Source of the DNA: Isochrysis galbana
Taxonomy: Eukaryota; Haptophyta; Isochrysidales; Isochrysidaceae
Length of the DNA stretch: 64,000 nt
Reading direction: 5' to 3'
Assembly (NCBI GenBank): GCA_018136815.1
Contig: CM030933.1
Span: 1,812,379 to 1,876,378, forward strand
Each line of letters starts with the position of its first letter. The first letter of the stretch is position 1. The notes under the pieces are model-generated. The model searched no databases, was not told the origin of the DNA, and was given only the letters and a program-made list of their open reading frames with translations. Below are positions 20,201 to 30,640 of the stretch, piece by piece. Made by a program: the position numbers and the translations under genes.

Positions 20201-20758
20201 TCACTCACTCTCACTCTCATCGTTCGACAATGCACAATGCCTCCCTGTGGCCCGGGAGCTCTGGCTCTGGCCGGCAGGGGAATGACGCCACGCCGTCACG
20301 CCGTATGCGCTCGAGATCCTCGGCGCCGAGCCTCTTCTCCCAGTGGTCCATGCGCCGCCGGTCCACCCCAAACTCCGCGGCCCATAAGGCCTTGGAGCAT
20401 AACACCGAACGATCGGTGTCGGGGTGTTACAAGCACACAACGACCTTACAGGCCCTCTCCTTGACGCCCCCCGCCGCCGTGGCGCGCTGGGGGCCTGCAT
20501 ATGATATGGACGGCCCCGCATAGCGCCGCTCGCGCTGCGCGGGCGCCGGGCCCGCCCCGCCAGGGGTGCGAAGGACGCTGGCGACATCGTCGACGTCATC
20601 GCCGCCAGACGCTCCAGCTCCACCAGGCGGCGGGCCGTCGCGCGGAGAGTGCGGATCTGCGCAGCTGGGAGGCTGTCTCCCAGTAGGCCTCGAGCCTCTA
20701 GCCTCTCCTCGAGCCATTTCCCAGCCTCCACAGCCCCCCCAAAGGGCGAAGGACACAC
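20201..20758 (-). pseudogene. Possible decayed coding region, unknown
   Basis: One frame reads GKWLEERLEARGLLGDSLPA then TLRATARRLVELERLAAM, charged helical text. In a different frame downstream (20405-20217) comes ALWAAEFGVDRRRMDHWEKR then LGAEDLERIRRDGV. The two parts could be exons or one frameshifted gene. No family recognised. Confidence 0.3.
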
Positions 20759-21090
20759 GGCGAAGGGATTGCGCCGGCGCGAGGAATTGGCTGCCCACGG
20801 AGTACTTTACTCGCTAGTGCTAGCAGCCTACAGCAACAGCCCACAGCCATCCTATGAACACCGTCAATATGAAGGCTCTTCTCGAGCACATCTCGTCATC
20901 GTCGGGTGGGCTACCCGCTCCTCCTTTTTCTTTTGGCCACGGACGAAAAAGAAAAAAAAGGGGATCCCATACTCTAAATAAAGTAAAGAAGTAAAGTACT
21001 CACAGTGTCCTCCGGCGGCCGTCCGCTCTGTTGGGCACTGACTTCTAACGGCTAAGAAGCGCCCCCACACTCCTTCTCTTCGTCGGGGAG

Positions 21091-23008
21091 GTGGGGAAGG
21101 GGATGGGGGGAGTCGTTATATACCTACTCTTGGCCATTTCACATGTTCTCGAGGGGTCCTCCCGTCGCCTTCTCCCTCCTTCCCTCCCCCGCCCTCCCCA
21201 AGATGCTCTCGGCCCTCCTCCTCCCCTCTCCCTCCTCTCCCGCGGCGCCTCAGCCGCCCTGTCGGCAGAGCAGCTCACCGCCTTCCACAGGGACGGCGTC
21301 CTCCTCGTCCGCAGCCTCCTCTCGCCCTCAGAACTGCTGCGGGCCCAGAGAGCAGCTGAGCAAGAGGTCGCTCTCTCGAAGAAGCCAAAGGGTCCGTACA
21401 CCTTCCTCTCGGTCTTTGTGAGGGAGCTGCCGCGCGCGAAGGCGTTGCGGCACGTCGCGCTCGACTCGGCCGCGCCGGCCATCGCTGCGCAGTGCATGGG
21501 GCTCACCAAGAACCAGACGGTGAGCGGATCAGAGAGGCAACCGGGGGGGGGGGGGTAGAAGGGGAAAGAGGGGGAAGGGGGGAGGGCCTGCCGTGACTGC
21601 GAGAGAGGGGGCGCGCGCGCGTAGTGAGTGGCACACGGGTGTATGGGTGGAGGTGCATTGTTGAGAATCAAGGCGTGCGCGCAGGGAGAGTCGGGGACGG
21701 GGGGGGGAGCAGTATTCAACGCTGCGAAGACTGCAAAGTGCAAGGGCACAACGGAACGCCAGTCGCACGTTTGTACCCTAGGCGGCAGGCAGGAGCGGCA
21801 AGAAGTAGGGGCCTGTGAAGGTGCATGGGCCCCGCTGGGAAGAAGCGAGAACGCCCCAGATGAAAGAGGTGGAGGGGTTGGTGCGAAAGGGCGGCACATG
21901 AGACTTGGGAGGCGTCCGCGCAGAGAGAGGTAGGTGAAGACAAAGCCTATCGGTGGGAATGCACCTGCTAGACGCATTATCCTGAGACTGCTCCTTGTCC
22001 TGTGGGGCCACACCTGCAGTTGCGCCTCGTCAATGCAGCCACCTTTGCGCTGGGCAAGGGTGACATGGGCTGCGGCTGGCACGTCGACGACAAATTCTTT
22101 TGGCCGGTGTGTGCATCACCGGCCACTCCGGTTCTCACGCGAGTCATTGGTTGTGACGCGAGCCCTGCTGCTAAAGTCGAAGCGCGTTTGCCCGCAGATC
22201 GAAGACGTCTCGCCCGAACAAGGGCCGGTTGGAGTCAATGTCTGGATTACACTTTCGCCTGTCACCGCGGCAGCCGGTGGGCTTGCGGTAGCCAATGGCT
22301 CGGCGACGGCCTCGTGGCACCAAAAGTGCCGTAGCGCCATCGCCGGTTTTAGCGCGAATGGCATCCCAGAGACATGCGACCTGGCGAGGCTATCGCCCGA
22401 ATGCAACGCTTACATGGAGGACCGCAAGCTGGTCTATGATATGAAGCCGGGCGATGCACTCATCAGCTCGCGCTACTCATTTCATCGGGGCGTCGCGCAC
22501 GACGAGGATGACGCAAAGGTGCGCTCCTGAGAGGACGAAAGGCGCGCCTGTGTACTGCATCGTAGCCGCGTCTCGCTCTGCTCTCATTCCGTACCCAAGG
22601 CTTACCGGCGAGCGCAAACCTTGCCGGCACGCGTAGATCCGCTTCACTCTCCGCTACGAACCTGCGGGCGCACGTCTGGCTGGACCATTCTGCGGAACTC
22701 CCGGAGTCGCCTTGGAGGACGCGGGCTTCCGCTTCCCCCAGGTAAGTGGCACTCCCTGAGAGCTTCATAGACTTGAGCGCTTGAGGTTCTGCAACACCAA
22801 GTACTTCCCCTTCGATGGTGCGGGCGGCAATGCTTCTCACCACCATAGTTTCATTTCTCATTCGTAGGTATGGCCTCGCGCAAGGCCTACGGAACGTGCC
22901 ATCATCGCCGCCAGGTCCAGCCGGTTGGTGCGAGCTGCAGTAGGAGCTAGCACGGCAATTGCCTCAAAAGTGAACGCCGCATCCCAGATGGTGCTGCAGC
23001 GTCGCTGA
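21091..23008 (+). CDS. PhyH-like 2-oxoglutarate/Fe(II) dioxygenase, five exons
   Basis: Exons 21091-21519, 22020-22106, 22198-22518, 22637-22741 and 22868-23008, all phase 0 with GT...AG borders (donors GTGAGC, GTGTGT, GTGCGC, GTAAGT), give about 360 residues. Exon 1 has a hydrophobic N-terminus (VVIYLLLAISHVL) and the family start LSAEQLTAFHRDGVLLVRSL. Exon 2 holds the iron-binding HxD in GCGWHVDDKFFWP. Exon 3 holds the distal His in SRYSFHRGVAH after MKPGDALI. Exon 4 has RFTLRYEP, whose Arg fits the 2-oxoglutarate carboxylate ligand. All catalytic residues appear present. Such enzymes hydroxylate lipids or small molecules; the substrate is unknown. The hydrophobic N-terminus suggests a secretory or organelle route. 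Confidence 0.85.
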
Positions 23009-23379
23009 AGGTGCATCCGCCGGCCCTCGATACTTTGTGAATATGCATGCGTCTTTGGTTAGGCTGTAGACGGGTTCCCAAGACTCAAGTGCGCTGCATC
23101 GTGGGGTTGTGCACTCGCGCTTTAGGTTGACCCGCTGCGACTCGTGTAGTGGGCTTAGCTTGTCGTGCATACTGTATCTGCGAGCAAATCTCGCATATCT
23201 AATCTGCCCATCGGCAAACCTTGTCAGCGTGCCATGCGGCCGGCTTCGCTTGGCATGAGTCGCAGATTCTTGATTCTTGTGAATTCCGCCGCAAGAGGAG
23301 ATGGTTGCGCTCTGCTAATTGTTGTAGCGCACCCAAGTTTTTTTAAAAATCCAACCACTCGTATTGTTTAGTGCTCACA

Positions 23380-23535
23380 AGGCGAGAAGCGCTCAATCAC
23401 CATCACCCACAGCATAGAAAAGCGTTCAATCACCATCAGCCTACACGTGGGAACGCGTTCAATCGCCATCACCCCCACCGCATGGAAAAGCCTTCAATCA
23501 CCACCAGCCTACACACGGAAAAGCGTTCAATCGCG
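23380..23535 (+). repeat. ~40-bp minisatellite, inverted copy at 56270-56475
   Basis: Units share GCGTTCAATC-(A/G)-CCATCA followed by CCCACA-GCATGGAAAA or GCCTACACGTGG. Four units are visible here. Related single units occur near 16443 and 55590. Non-coding. Confidence 0.75.
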
Positions 23536-23619
23536 GAAGATCGTGGGGATCATGAGGGTAGCTATCCAACCCACTCGTTTGACAAGAAGGTATGCTGCAT
23601 GTCGAGTGGTGCGTGACAC

Positions 23620-24118
23620 GAAATATATGTACGATACTATAACAAACATGTCCAACACTAGCGACGCTGACATAAATTACACAACAGTACTAAATCCGGA
23701 AAATATCAAGAATATCCGACAACTGGGTGTGGCGGTACGAAATTGACCGAGCTCTTAATAACAACAAAGAGAAGGAGCTGTACGAAAACTTCGTGAATAG
23801 GCTTAAAGATGACGAATACGGCAGGTTCATAAGGGCATACATGTCATTCAGACGTTTCGATACAGGGTACGTATGTCAATTACGATACAGCTCACGCAAA
23901 TTGCCGATAAAGAGGGGTTAAGACATCAAATGAAGAACATTGATAATCCAAATGAACGTGATTATAATATTTGGATTTGATTCTGATAGATAAAGATTTC
24001 AAAGACGATGTAACGACATTGGTGAAGAGGGTGTTGTCAGTCTCGCGTAAGGCCGTAAGTTGCATGAAGAAAAGATGCGAACCCCCCACGCTAGAAGGTC
24101 ACGTTGACGTTATGTAAG
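23620..24118 (+). pseudogene. AT-rich decayed ORF of foreign-looking composition
   Basis: Coding-like text rich in Asn, Lys, Asp, Ile and Tyr is spread across frames: MSNTSDADINYTTVLNPENI, then DRALNNNKEKELYENFVNRL and GRFIRAYMSFRRFDTGY, then QIADKEGLRHQMKNIDNPNE, then KDFKDDVTTLVKRVLSVSRK, ending at a TAA near 24118. Base composition is far more AT-rich than the flanks. It may derive from an AT-rich virus or mobile element, but no family is identified. Confidence 0.55.
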
Positions 24119-24133
24119 AACACGGACCACAAA

Positions 24134-24243
24134 AAACTATTGTTATAGTTTTAGCGATGGAGCGCGCGCCGACCGCTCCCACCTCCCAGCCCCCCGCCGC
24201 CACACCCGGATGGGCCGTCAGCCTTATATTAGGTCCTGATATC
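24134..24243 (+). mobile_element. 5' start of an ORF1 element (family I)
   Basis: Hairpin AAACTAT-TGTT-ATAGTTT (24134-24151), TAGCG, then ATG at 24157 with peptide MERAPTAPTSQPPAATPGWA. It is truncated within ~60 nt by hAT-end-like sequence that carries the solo LTR. Confidence 0.65.
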
Positions 24244-25098
24244 TGTCGCATTCGCGAGTCGACGCTCGTTAGGCTTCTCTCTTCTCTTCGTCGTTCGGCA
24301 TTTATCGTTATAATTCTCTCGTTCTCGTTCTCGGTCAAAAAGCTTCGCTTGGACGCATAGGGTCTTGGGTTGTGGAGCGTTCTCTCTCTTTCTCTCGAAG
24401 AGAAGGGAAGTTTCCCCACCTTTCTCCCTCCTAGGCGCCTCGCAAATAGGTTTAATTCGCTATCTTCTCCGCGTTTCGCTATCTACTTCAGTGATTGCAA
24501 TCAGGTTTAATTTGCAATCTCATCGCATCTCCCCCTTAGGCACACCGCACTTCTCTCGTCTTATTTGGTAAGTCTTTTGGAATCTTGTGCGGCAGGATTG
24601 CCCCTCGTTTCCGTTATGGTGCGATTCCCCTTCCAGACGGGATCGCCGACAGATCGCCTTCTGATCGTCGTCCGTCGTCGTCTGGCCGGAGTGTTTGGGT
24701 TTGATTTCAGTCGAGTTATGTGAGAAAGTCGTGGGGCGAGAGTCGGAGTGTTTTCCTGGGTGTCTTTGTCCGTCGTCCTGTCGTCAGTCGTCATCCGTCG
24801 CTCTCGCTCTCGTCGCTCTCGCTCTCGTAACACTCATACCCTACAGTCTCGCCTCGCCTCGCCAGCCCCTGCCATCACAGCATCACAGCCCTCCTCACAC
24901 TCGCCCTCGCCTCTCGCCGCTCGCTCGATGTCGCTCTCGCCGCCGTCCTCGCCCCCGCTCAAGCCCGCCTGCCCGCCTTCCTCTGCTGACGGGCTTCAGC
25001 CCGTCAGCACCTCTGAAGCCGTCTCCTCCGCCGCGCCTGCCGCCGGCGTGCCTCCTTCCTCATTACCATCAGGCCCTATGGGCCACTCCAATTCGTCA
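24244..25098 (+). mobile_element. Solo LTR with 5-bp target-site duplication
   Basis: It starts TGTCGCATTCGC and ends CAATTCGTCA (TG...CA), and is flanked on both sides by ATATC (24239-24243 and 25099-25103). About 855 bp. It aligns along its length to the LTR at 25756-26598. The insertion site is a GATATTAGGTCCTGATATC motif typical of the hAT ends seen elsewhere in the window. Confidence 0.85.
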
Positions 25099-25345
25099 AT
25101 ATCATGATATTAGGTCCTGTAGACCTGATACCTGATACTAAGGGCCGCAGGCTACGTGACTATGCATTACAAGGGTAAACGCTAACATTAAAATTGACTT
25201 AAATTCGACGTAGGAATAAATGGGTTGAACTAGATTCAGAGGTTGAGGGCTGCTCGAAGACCTAGGGTTGCAAGACCGTGGGAGTTTGAGTCTAAATACT
25301 AAATAATCGTGTTGCCTTGATGGGCGAGCTTGCAGCTTGGGATAG

Positions 25346-25555
25346 TTGGATGGAGATGGTCGTCGATGAGCCTTGCTTGAGGACGAGCTGTTTTCTGGTT
25401 TGTACGTTTTCGTTAGTGTCTGGTGTAGTGTAATACTACTAGTATAACACATTATAGTCTTAGTGCCTACCTGATATTAGGCTGATGTTAGGTCCTGATA
25501 TCAGTCTAAGGTCTCCGATACCTGACGGCCTTTGACCTGACGGCCCATCCGGGCC
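25346..25555 (+). mobile_element. 3' end of a second hAT element
   Basis: Begins with the last hAT codons (GGAGATGGTCGTCGATGAGCC) and matches 13775-13930 through the 3' non-coding end. The rest of that copy is absent. Confidence 0.7.
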
Positions 25556-25755
25556 GCCACGACGCCCCACCGGGGCCGCCCCAAGCCGCCGGAGCCGAAG
25601 CGCTCACAGGCCGCCCCGCCGCCCCCTTGACTGACAGTGATGTTGACATGATGACATGATCCTCCCGCCCTCGCCTCCCCAACAGCCACACAAGCAGGGA
25701 GCAGTCAGAGTCCTGTTCCCTGCAGACCAACAAGGCCAGCCTCTGGGCCTCCCGC
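25556..25755 (+). pseudogene. Family I ORF1 fragment
   Basis: Reads TTPHRGRPKPPEPKRSQAAP then frameshifts, matching the N-terminal part of the ORF1 encoded at 42314-43435. It is cut on the right by the LTR at 25756. Confidence 0.65.
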
Positions 25756-26598
25756 TGTCGCATTCGCGAATCGACACTCGTTAGGCTTCTCTTCGTCATT
25801 CGGTATTTATCGTTATAATTCTCTCGTTCTCGTTCTCGGTCAAAAGCTTCGCTTGGATGCATGGGATCGTGGGTCGTGGAGCGCCCTCTCTCTTTCTCTC
25901 GAAAGAGAAGGGAAGTTTCCCCACCTTTCTTCCTCCTAGGCGCCTCGCAAATAGGTTTAATTCGCTATCTTCTCCGCGTTTCTCTATCTACTTCAGTGAT
26001 TGCAATCAGGTTTAATTTGCAATCTCATCGCATCTCCCCCTTAGGCACACCGCACTTCTCTCGTCTTATTTGGTAAGTCTTTTGGAATCCTGTGCGGCAG
26101 GATTGCCCCTCGTTTCCGTTATGGTGCGATTCCCCTTCCAGACGGGATCGCCGACAGATCGCCTTCTGATCGTCGTCCGTCGTCGTCTGGCCGGAGTGTT
26201 TGGGTTTGATTTTAGTCGAGTTATGTGAGAAAGTCGTGGGGCGAGAGTCGGGGTGTTTTCCTGGGTGTCGTTGTCCGTCGTCCTGTCGCCAGTCGTCATC
26301 CGTCGTCGCTCTCGTTCTCGTCGTTCTCGCTCTCGTAACACTCATACCCTACAGCCTCGCCTCTCCTCGCCAGCCCCTGCCATCACAGCCCTCCTCACAC
26401 TCACCCTCGCCTCTCGCTACTCGCTCGATGTCGCTCTCGCCGCCGTCCTCGCCCTCGCTCAAGCCCGCCTGCCCGCCTTCCTCTGCTGACGGGCTTCAGC
26501 CCGTCAGCACCTCCGAAGTGGTCTCCCTCTCCGCGCCTGCCGCCGGCTTCGCCCCTTCCTCATTGCCCTCAGGCCCTATGGGCCACCACAATTCGTCA
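25756..26598 (+). mobile_element. 5' LTR of a Gag-encoding LTR retrotransposon
   Basis: TG...CA ends, aligned to the solo LTR. The left flank is CCCGC. No matching 3' LTR is seen after the gap, so the element is incomplete or mis-joined. An open frame runs through the LTR into the internal region. Confidence 0.75.
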
Positions 26599-26640
26599 GG
26601 TGTAGAATCCTTCCCGGTGCGTCCCGCGCTGGACGTCTCA

Positions 26641-29352
26641 ATGGGGGTCACCCCCACCTCTGCAGAGTCGGGCACCATGCCTGCCCTGCCCCCTTTCCCC
26701 TCTCCGGACGGTCATCCACCACCACCTTCACATGGGGAGGTGATGCCCTCCCTCGCCTCACCTCCTGATCTCACTGCGGCCTCGCCGCCATCATCTCCGC
26801 CTTCGCCGCCAGAGTCCGTTGGAGGCAGGTCCAAGCCCGAGTCTTTCCAGGGTGAGGATAATCCTCTGGAAGGATTCCTCCCCTCTTCTCGCGCATGTCT
26901 CGAGGCACCGCCACCATTACCATCGGACTCGGAGGCCGCCTACGAGCCCTACCATCCCTCGCTCGAACGCCTCTCGGTCGCCTCGGTCGCCCCAAGTCAG
27001 CCGTCTCGTTGTGGAGAGGCCCCGGGCCTGCTGCCCGACTCCCTTCTTCATCTCTCTCCTTCTCCACCGTCTGCTACGGCTCCGCCGCCAACTTCGTCGG
27101 CTTCACCGGGGCTCAACCCCGTCGAGCTGCGTTACATTGAGCTCATGCAGGCCATGGCCGCTCAATTCTCACAGCAGCTCGCCGCAGTCACCAACGCGAT
27201 TGAACGGGGCCGACTCCCTCCTACACCGGTCCAGGCAGCCAGCCCGCCTCCACCTCCATCCGAAGATGGCGGCGAAACTGTTTTGCCTCCTCCACCGCCG
27301 CTCCCTCGCTCCTCACCGAAATCTAAAAAGGCTCATAAAAACAAGAAGAAGACCCGCCGCCGCCGCCGCTACAGCTCCCCTACCTCTTCGTCCTCCTCGT
27401 CCTCGTCTCCAGTCTCTAGCCCGCGTTCGTCCAACTACTCGTCGACCAGCGACTCGGAGTCCGATGGGTCATCCGAGTCTACGGACTCACCCCGCAAGCC
27501 TCGCCGCGCCAAGGGTGGCCACTATGCCACCACAGCTAAAGGCTATCATACTAAGGAGGGACGGCCGTCTATGATGGCCCCCGAAGGTTTACATTTAAAC
27601 TCTCGCCGATCTCTTCGCCCCCACGCCTCTAAGTCCAAGTCAGGCCATCACAAGAACCGGGAGAGTCGACGTCACGCTAAGCGCCACGCTGCTCCTCCCG
27701 CGGGCCCAGCCTTGTCTGACGAGCCGGACATTCTCGAGCAGTGGCTACGTCACTATGGACGCCACGGCAAAGCCTACTCCGACTCCGCTAGTGCCCCACT
27801 CGAATACCAGGTGATGGCGGCCCGTGAGGTCCCCTCTGGTGAGTCCTGGCATGCCCGCATTATCTATACGACTCGCACTCTTACGAAATGGGTGCGCGCT
27901 CGCACGTTCGTCCGCACCAAGGGCGGAACTCGCGATGCCAAGTCTAGCCTTGAGAGCCTGCAGTCGCTACGCTTTCCCGCCGACCTACGCTTTACCGACC
28001 CGAACAAGGCTGCTGCTTCCTGGGACGGATTTCGTATGCAACTGATCCGCGCACTCGAGGGCTCACTCACCTCGGGCGTGGACTGGCAGGACGCCCTCAA
28101 TGGCCTTCTCCTCGCCGCTCGCGATCCGAAAAAGGGCCATCCCCGCATCATGGCTTATGTCCTTGATGCGGTTAGGGACTCGGTCCTTTGCGCTAACCCG
28201 TGCCTACATGCTGACGTGCTGATCGCCAAGTGCGACCAGTCATTCGCTGCTGGGGCAAAAGGTTTCGCCAAAGAGACTGCGTCCGCGGAATGGGACCGTT
28301 GCACTACCCGTTCGGAGGGCGAAGATTTGGTAACCCTTGCCACTCGGGTGACTGATGCCTTTGTTCGCAAGATGAACGACCCAACGGTGACGGCAGCTAA
28401 CGTCTTCAAGTTTCCAGCCTTCACGCACGAAATCAACGAGCGATTCGACGCCTGCGTCAAGGCCGACGAAAGCGACCGCGCACGGGGAGCGGAGAATTCG
28501 TTCGAGTTCCTCAAGGCGTGGAAGCGGGGCATAGAGGCAGTCGCCGCAGGAGACGCGCCGCATCACTCGTTGTCCTGCATCTCGATTGCGCGCATGGTGC
28601 TAGCTCCAGCAGAGCAGGCACGTGCGGAGGCTTCGCGGAGCAGCAAGCAAGTGGACGGACCGCTCACAATCGCCCACATCGACGACGTCGTCCGGATGGT
28701 CAAGGATCGCCTGGGTTCGTCGAAGCCGGCTCCGGACAAAAGCGATAAACCGTCGGCCGCTAACTCCGGGGGCAGCCGCGGTCCCGATACTCGGAATCAT
28801 CGTAATGGAGATCGGTCCCACCAGGGACGCACCGACCACACCAGGGAGCCGCCTCCCAAGTTGGAGGGTGGACTCCCACCTCTCGACGCACCGCCCTCGC
28901 AAAAGAGCCGCCGCTGCGCGCCGCCTGCGGACAACCTCGGCCATCCCGAGGGTGCCAAATGGGATTTGGAATCTTGGCGTAACGCCAAGGTTGATTTCGA
29001 CCCGATGTCACGCTATTGTGGGCACGCTGATCTGGCTGCTTCGTTCGCTAGGGCTCGTCCGACCGACGCATCTATGAAGGTGCCTCGCACGCAGCGCCCT
29101 ACGTCTGAGGGCGGTGTATGGACCACAGCCACCGGCTGTGCCTATTGCGCCTTCCGCCCCGCTCCTCCCGATCACGATACGGCTCGTCCCGACCATCCCG
29201 ATAATTGGCGATGTGGGACAGGCGATGGCGCCCATTCGCCGTACTACTGCCAGCCGTTCATTCGCTTCCTTTGCGAGGGCGAGCCGGAGATCCCCGAAGC
29301 CCACCGCGCCTACCTTCGTCGTCTCGTCGTCCTCGGCCGCAACCGCCGTTAG
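26641..29352 (+). CDS. Gag-like polyprotein of the LTR retrotransposon
   Basis: From the ATG at 26641 (MGVTPTSAESG), 43 nt past the LTR, the protein is about 903 residues; the frame is open back to 26200 inside the LTR, so a longer N-terminus is possible. Order: Pro/Ser-rich region, a Ser/Lys/Arg-rich stretch (KSKKAHKNKKKTRRRRRY, poly-Ser), then a helical capsid-like region (FPADLRFTDPNKAAASWDGF ... GVDWQDALNGLLLAARDPKK ... KADESDRARGAENSFEFLKA), then a C-terminal part with spaced Cys/His (SRYCGHADLAASFA, TGCAYCAFRPAP, CGTGDGAHSPYYC). Role: packaging of element RNA, inferred from position and composition, not from a confirmed domain match. It ends at UAG (29350-29352). Confidence 0.65.
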   Translation: MGVTPTSAESGTMPALPPFPSPDGHPPPPSHGEVMPSLASPPDLTAASPPSSPPSPPESVGGRSKPESFQGEDNPLEGFLPSSRACLEAPPPLPSDSEAAYEPYHPSLERLSVASVAPSQPSRCGEAPGLLPDSLLHLSPSPPSATAPPPTSSASPGLNPVELRYIELMQAMAAQFSQQLAAVTNAIERGRLPPTPVQAASPPPPPSEDGGETVLPPPPPLPRSSPKSKKAHKNKKKTRRRRRYSSPTSSSSSSSSPVSSPRSSNYSSTSDSESDGSSESTDSPRKPRRAKGGHYATTAKGYHTKEGRPSMMAPEGLHLNSRRSLRPHASKSKSGHHKNRESRRHAKRHAAPPAGPALSDEPDILEQWLRHYGRHGKAYSDSASAPLEYQVMAAREVPSGESWHARIIYTTRTLTKWVRARTFVRTKGGTRDAKSSLESLQSLRFPADLRFTDPNKAAASWDGFRMQLIRALEGSLTSGVDWQDALNGLLLAARDPKKGHPRIMAYVLDAVRDSVLCANPCLHADVLIAKCDQSFAAGAKGFAKETASAEWDRCTTRSEGEDLVTLATRVTDAFVRKMNDPTVTAANVFKFPAFTHEINERFDACVKADESDRARGAENSFEFLKAWKRGIEAVAAGDAPHHSLSCISIARMVLAPAEQARAEASRSSKQVDGPLTIAHIDDVVRMVKDRLGSSKPAPDKSDKPSAANSGGSRGPDTRNHRNGDRSHQGRTDHTREPPPKLEGGLPPLDAPPSQKSRRCAPPADNLGHPEGAKWDLESWRNAKVDFDPMSRYCGHADLAASFARARPTDASMKVPRTQRPTSEGGVWTTATGCAYCAFRPAPPDHDTARPDHPDNWRCGTGDGAHSPYYCQPFIRFLCEGEPEIPEAHRAYLRRLVVLGRNRR

Positions 29353-30101
29353 GGAATAGGCGAGGCCGCCGCCATATGCTTCGTTGACTTCTCGATTCCT
29401 CGGCGGCCTGGACCGCCACCCCTCTCGCCTCTCGATACTTCTGTCACTCCCTTTCGCGTTTCATTTCGTACCTCTAACGTTTCGCCTCTCCGATCTACGA
29501 GCTCGCCGTCCCTCGGACGGCTGAGCAAAGCCTTCTTGTTGTCTTTCCAACCTGGGGATGCTACCCTAGGTTGCGATGCCGTCGTTCCCGAAATTCGCGT
29601 CTTCGTTTCAGTCGTTCAATCGATCCGGAGTCACCCTCATCTGCTTATATGTGGTGGGGACGATTCGACTCCGGAAGTCCCGTTCTCTCTCGCCGTTCGT
29701 TCGCTACCTCCTTCGTCGCTCTCGTCGTCCTCGAATCATTCGTTCAATGCTCTCGATTATGAGCGCTCAACGCTAACTCTTGCCTTGAGCCCCGTCGCTG
29801 CCGATCCGTCTGCTGTCGCCAGTCAAATCTTGGATGGACTGGCCGATTCGTTTCCTCGAAACTCGCCGTTGAGCTGCCTTGGCCGTGCCAGCGAGGTTAG
29901 CCCCTCCGGATGGACGGTGGCCTACACTCTCGCTGTTCGCCGTTGGCTCGCGCCGCCTACGATGGTTGCGCCAACCCGATTGGGGTGGCGACCGCTACCG
30001 ACTAGCCTGTCTATTGAATCCTCGCTCGCTGACGAAGGGGTATTCGCCACTATGCCCTCCGTCGTGCAACGCGCATTTCGTCGATTGCTTCGTGCTCAAC
30101 C
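29353..30101 (+). CDS. Open frame after the Gag UAG, cut by the gap
   Basis: The Gag frame stays open for 249 codons after the UAG, up to the N run (text such as GIGEAAAICFVDFSIPRRP and DYERSTLTLALSPVAADPSA). There is no ATG until 29536. No protease, RT or integrase motif is visible, so it could be a readthrough extension or a non-coding frame. Confidence 0.35.
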
Positions 30102-30201
30102 NNNNNNNNNNNNNNNNNNNNNNNNNNNNNNNNNNNNNNNNNNNNNNNNNNNNNNNNNNNNNNNNNNNNNNNNNNNNNNNNNNNNNNNNNNNNNNNNNNN
30201 N
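30102..30201. other. Assembly gap of 100 N
   Basis: Exactly 100 N, the usual placeholder for an unknown distance. Element parts on the two sides may not be contiguous. Confidence 0.99.
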
Positions 30202-30640
30202 TCACGATGGAAATGCCTGCCCACCCCTTGCTGCGGGTGCAGTACACGCTCTTGCTGCGTGTGCCCATCCCCACGGGCTTCTCAGGCGTCTCGCGAAGGG
30301 CTCGCTCTGGCGGTCTGGCGGCTGGCGGAGAAAGTGCGTTGTCCGCTCGAGGTGGCTATTCGCTATTCCCACCCTTAGTTTACATTAGAACGGGTCTTGA
30401 TTTCTTGTTTCTTGATTTATTCAATGAAAGGATGGCCGCAGTTCTGCCACGACACGAAAGGTCTCTCTCTACCCTATCTCTCTCTACCCCTCCCCCGCCC
30501 CCACACACACGCGGAGGTGGCCATTCCCATCGTTATATTAGATGACTTAGAATGGGAGTTTATTCAATGAATGGGTGATGGCAATTCTCCCACCTCCCAC
30601 GAAAGGTCTCTCTCTACCTCTAACCCCCCCCCCCCCCCCC
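30202..30640 (+). repeat. Possible 3' end of the LTR element, with duplicated segment and poly-C
   Basis: After the gap a frame ends SQASREGLALAVWRLAEKVR ... RYSHP then TAG (30376-30378). Downstream, a block 'tttattcaatgaa...cacgaaaggtctctctctacc' occurs twice (30417-30472, 30551-30617), followed by a C run. Confidence 0.45.

Noticed and set aside
21045-22082. 345-codon minus-strand open frame opposite the PhyH-like gene
   Set aside because: Pro/Ser/Arg-rich shadow of a GC-rich gene and its introns; the plus strand has conserved catalytic motifs and matching splice sites.
23371-23616. CRISPR-like array of ~40-bp units
   Set aside because: Units vary, there are no unique equal-length spacers, no cas genes, and the genome is eukaryotic; it is a minisatellite.
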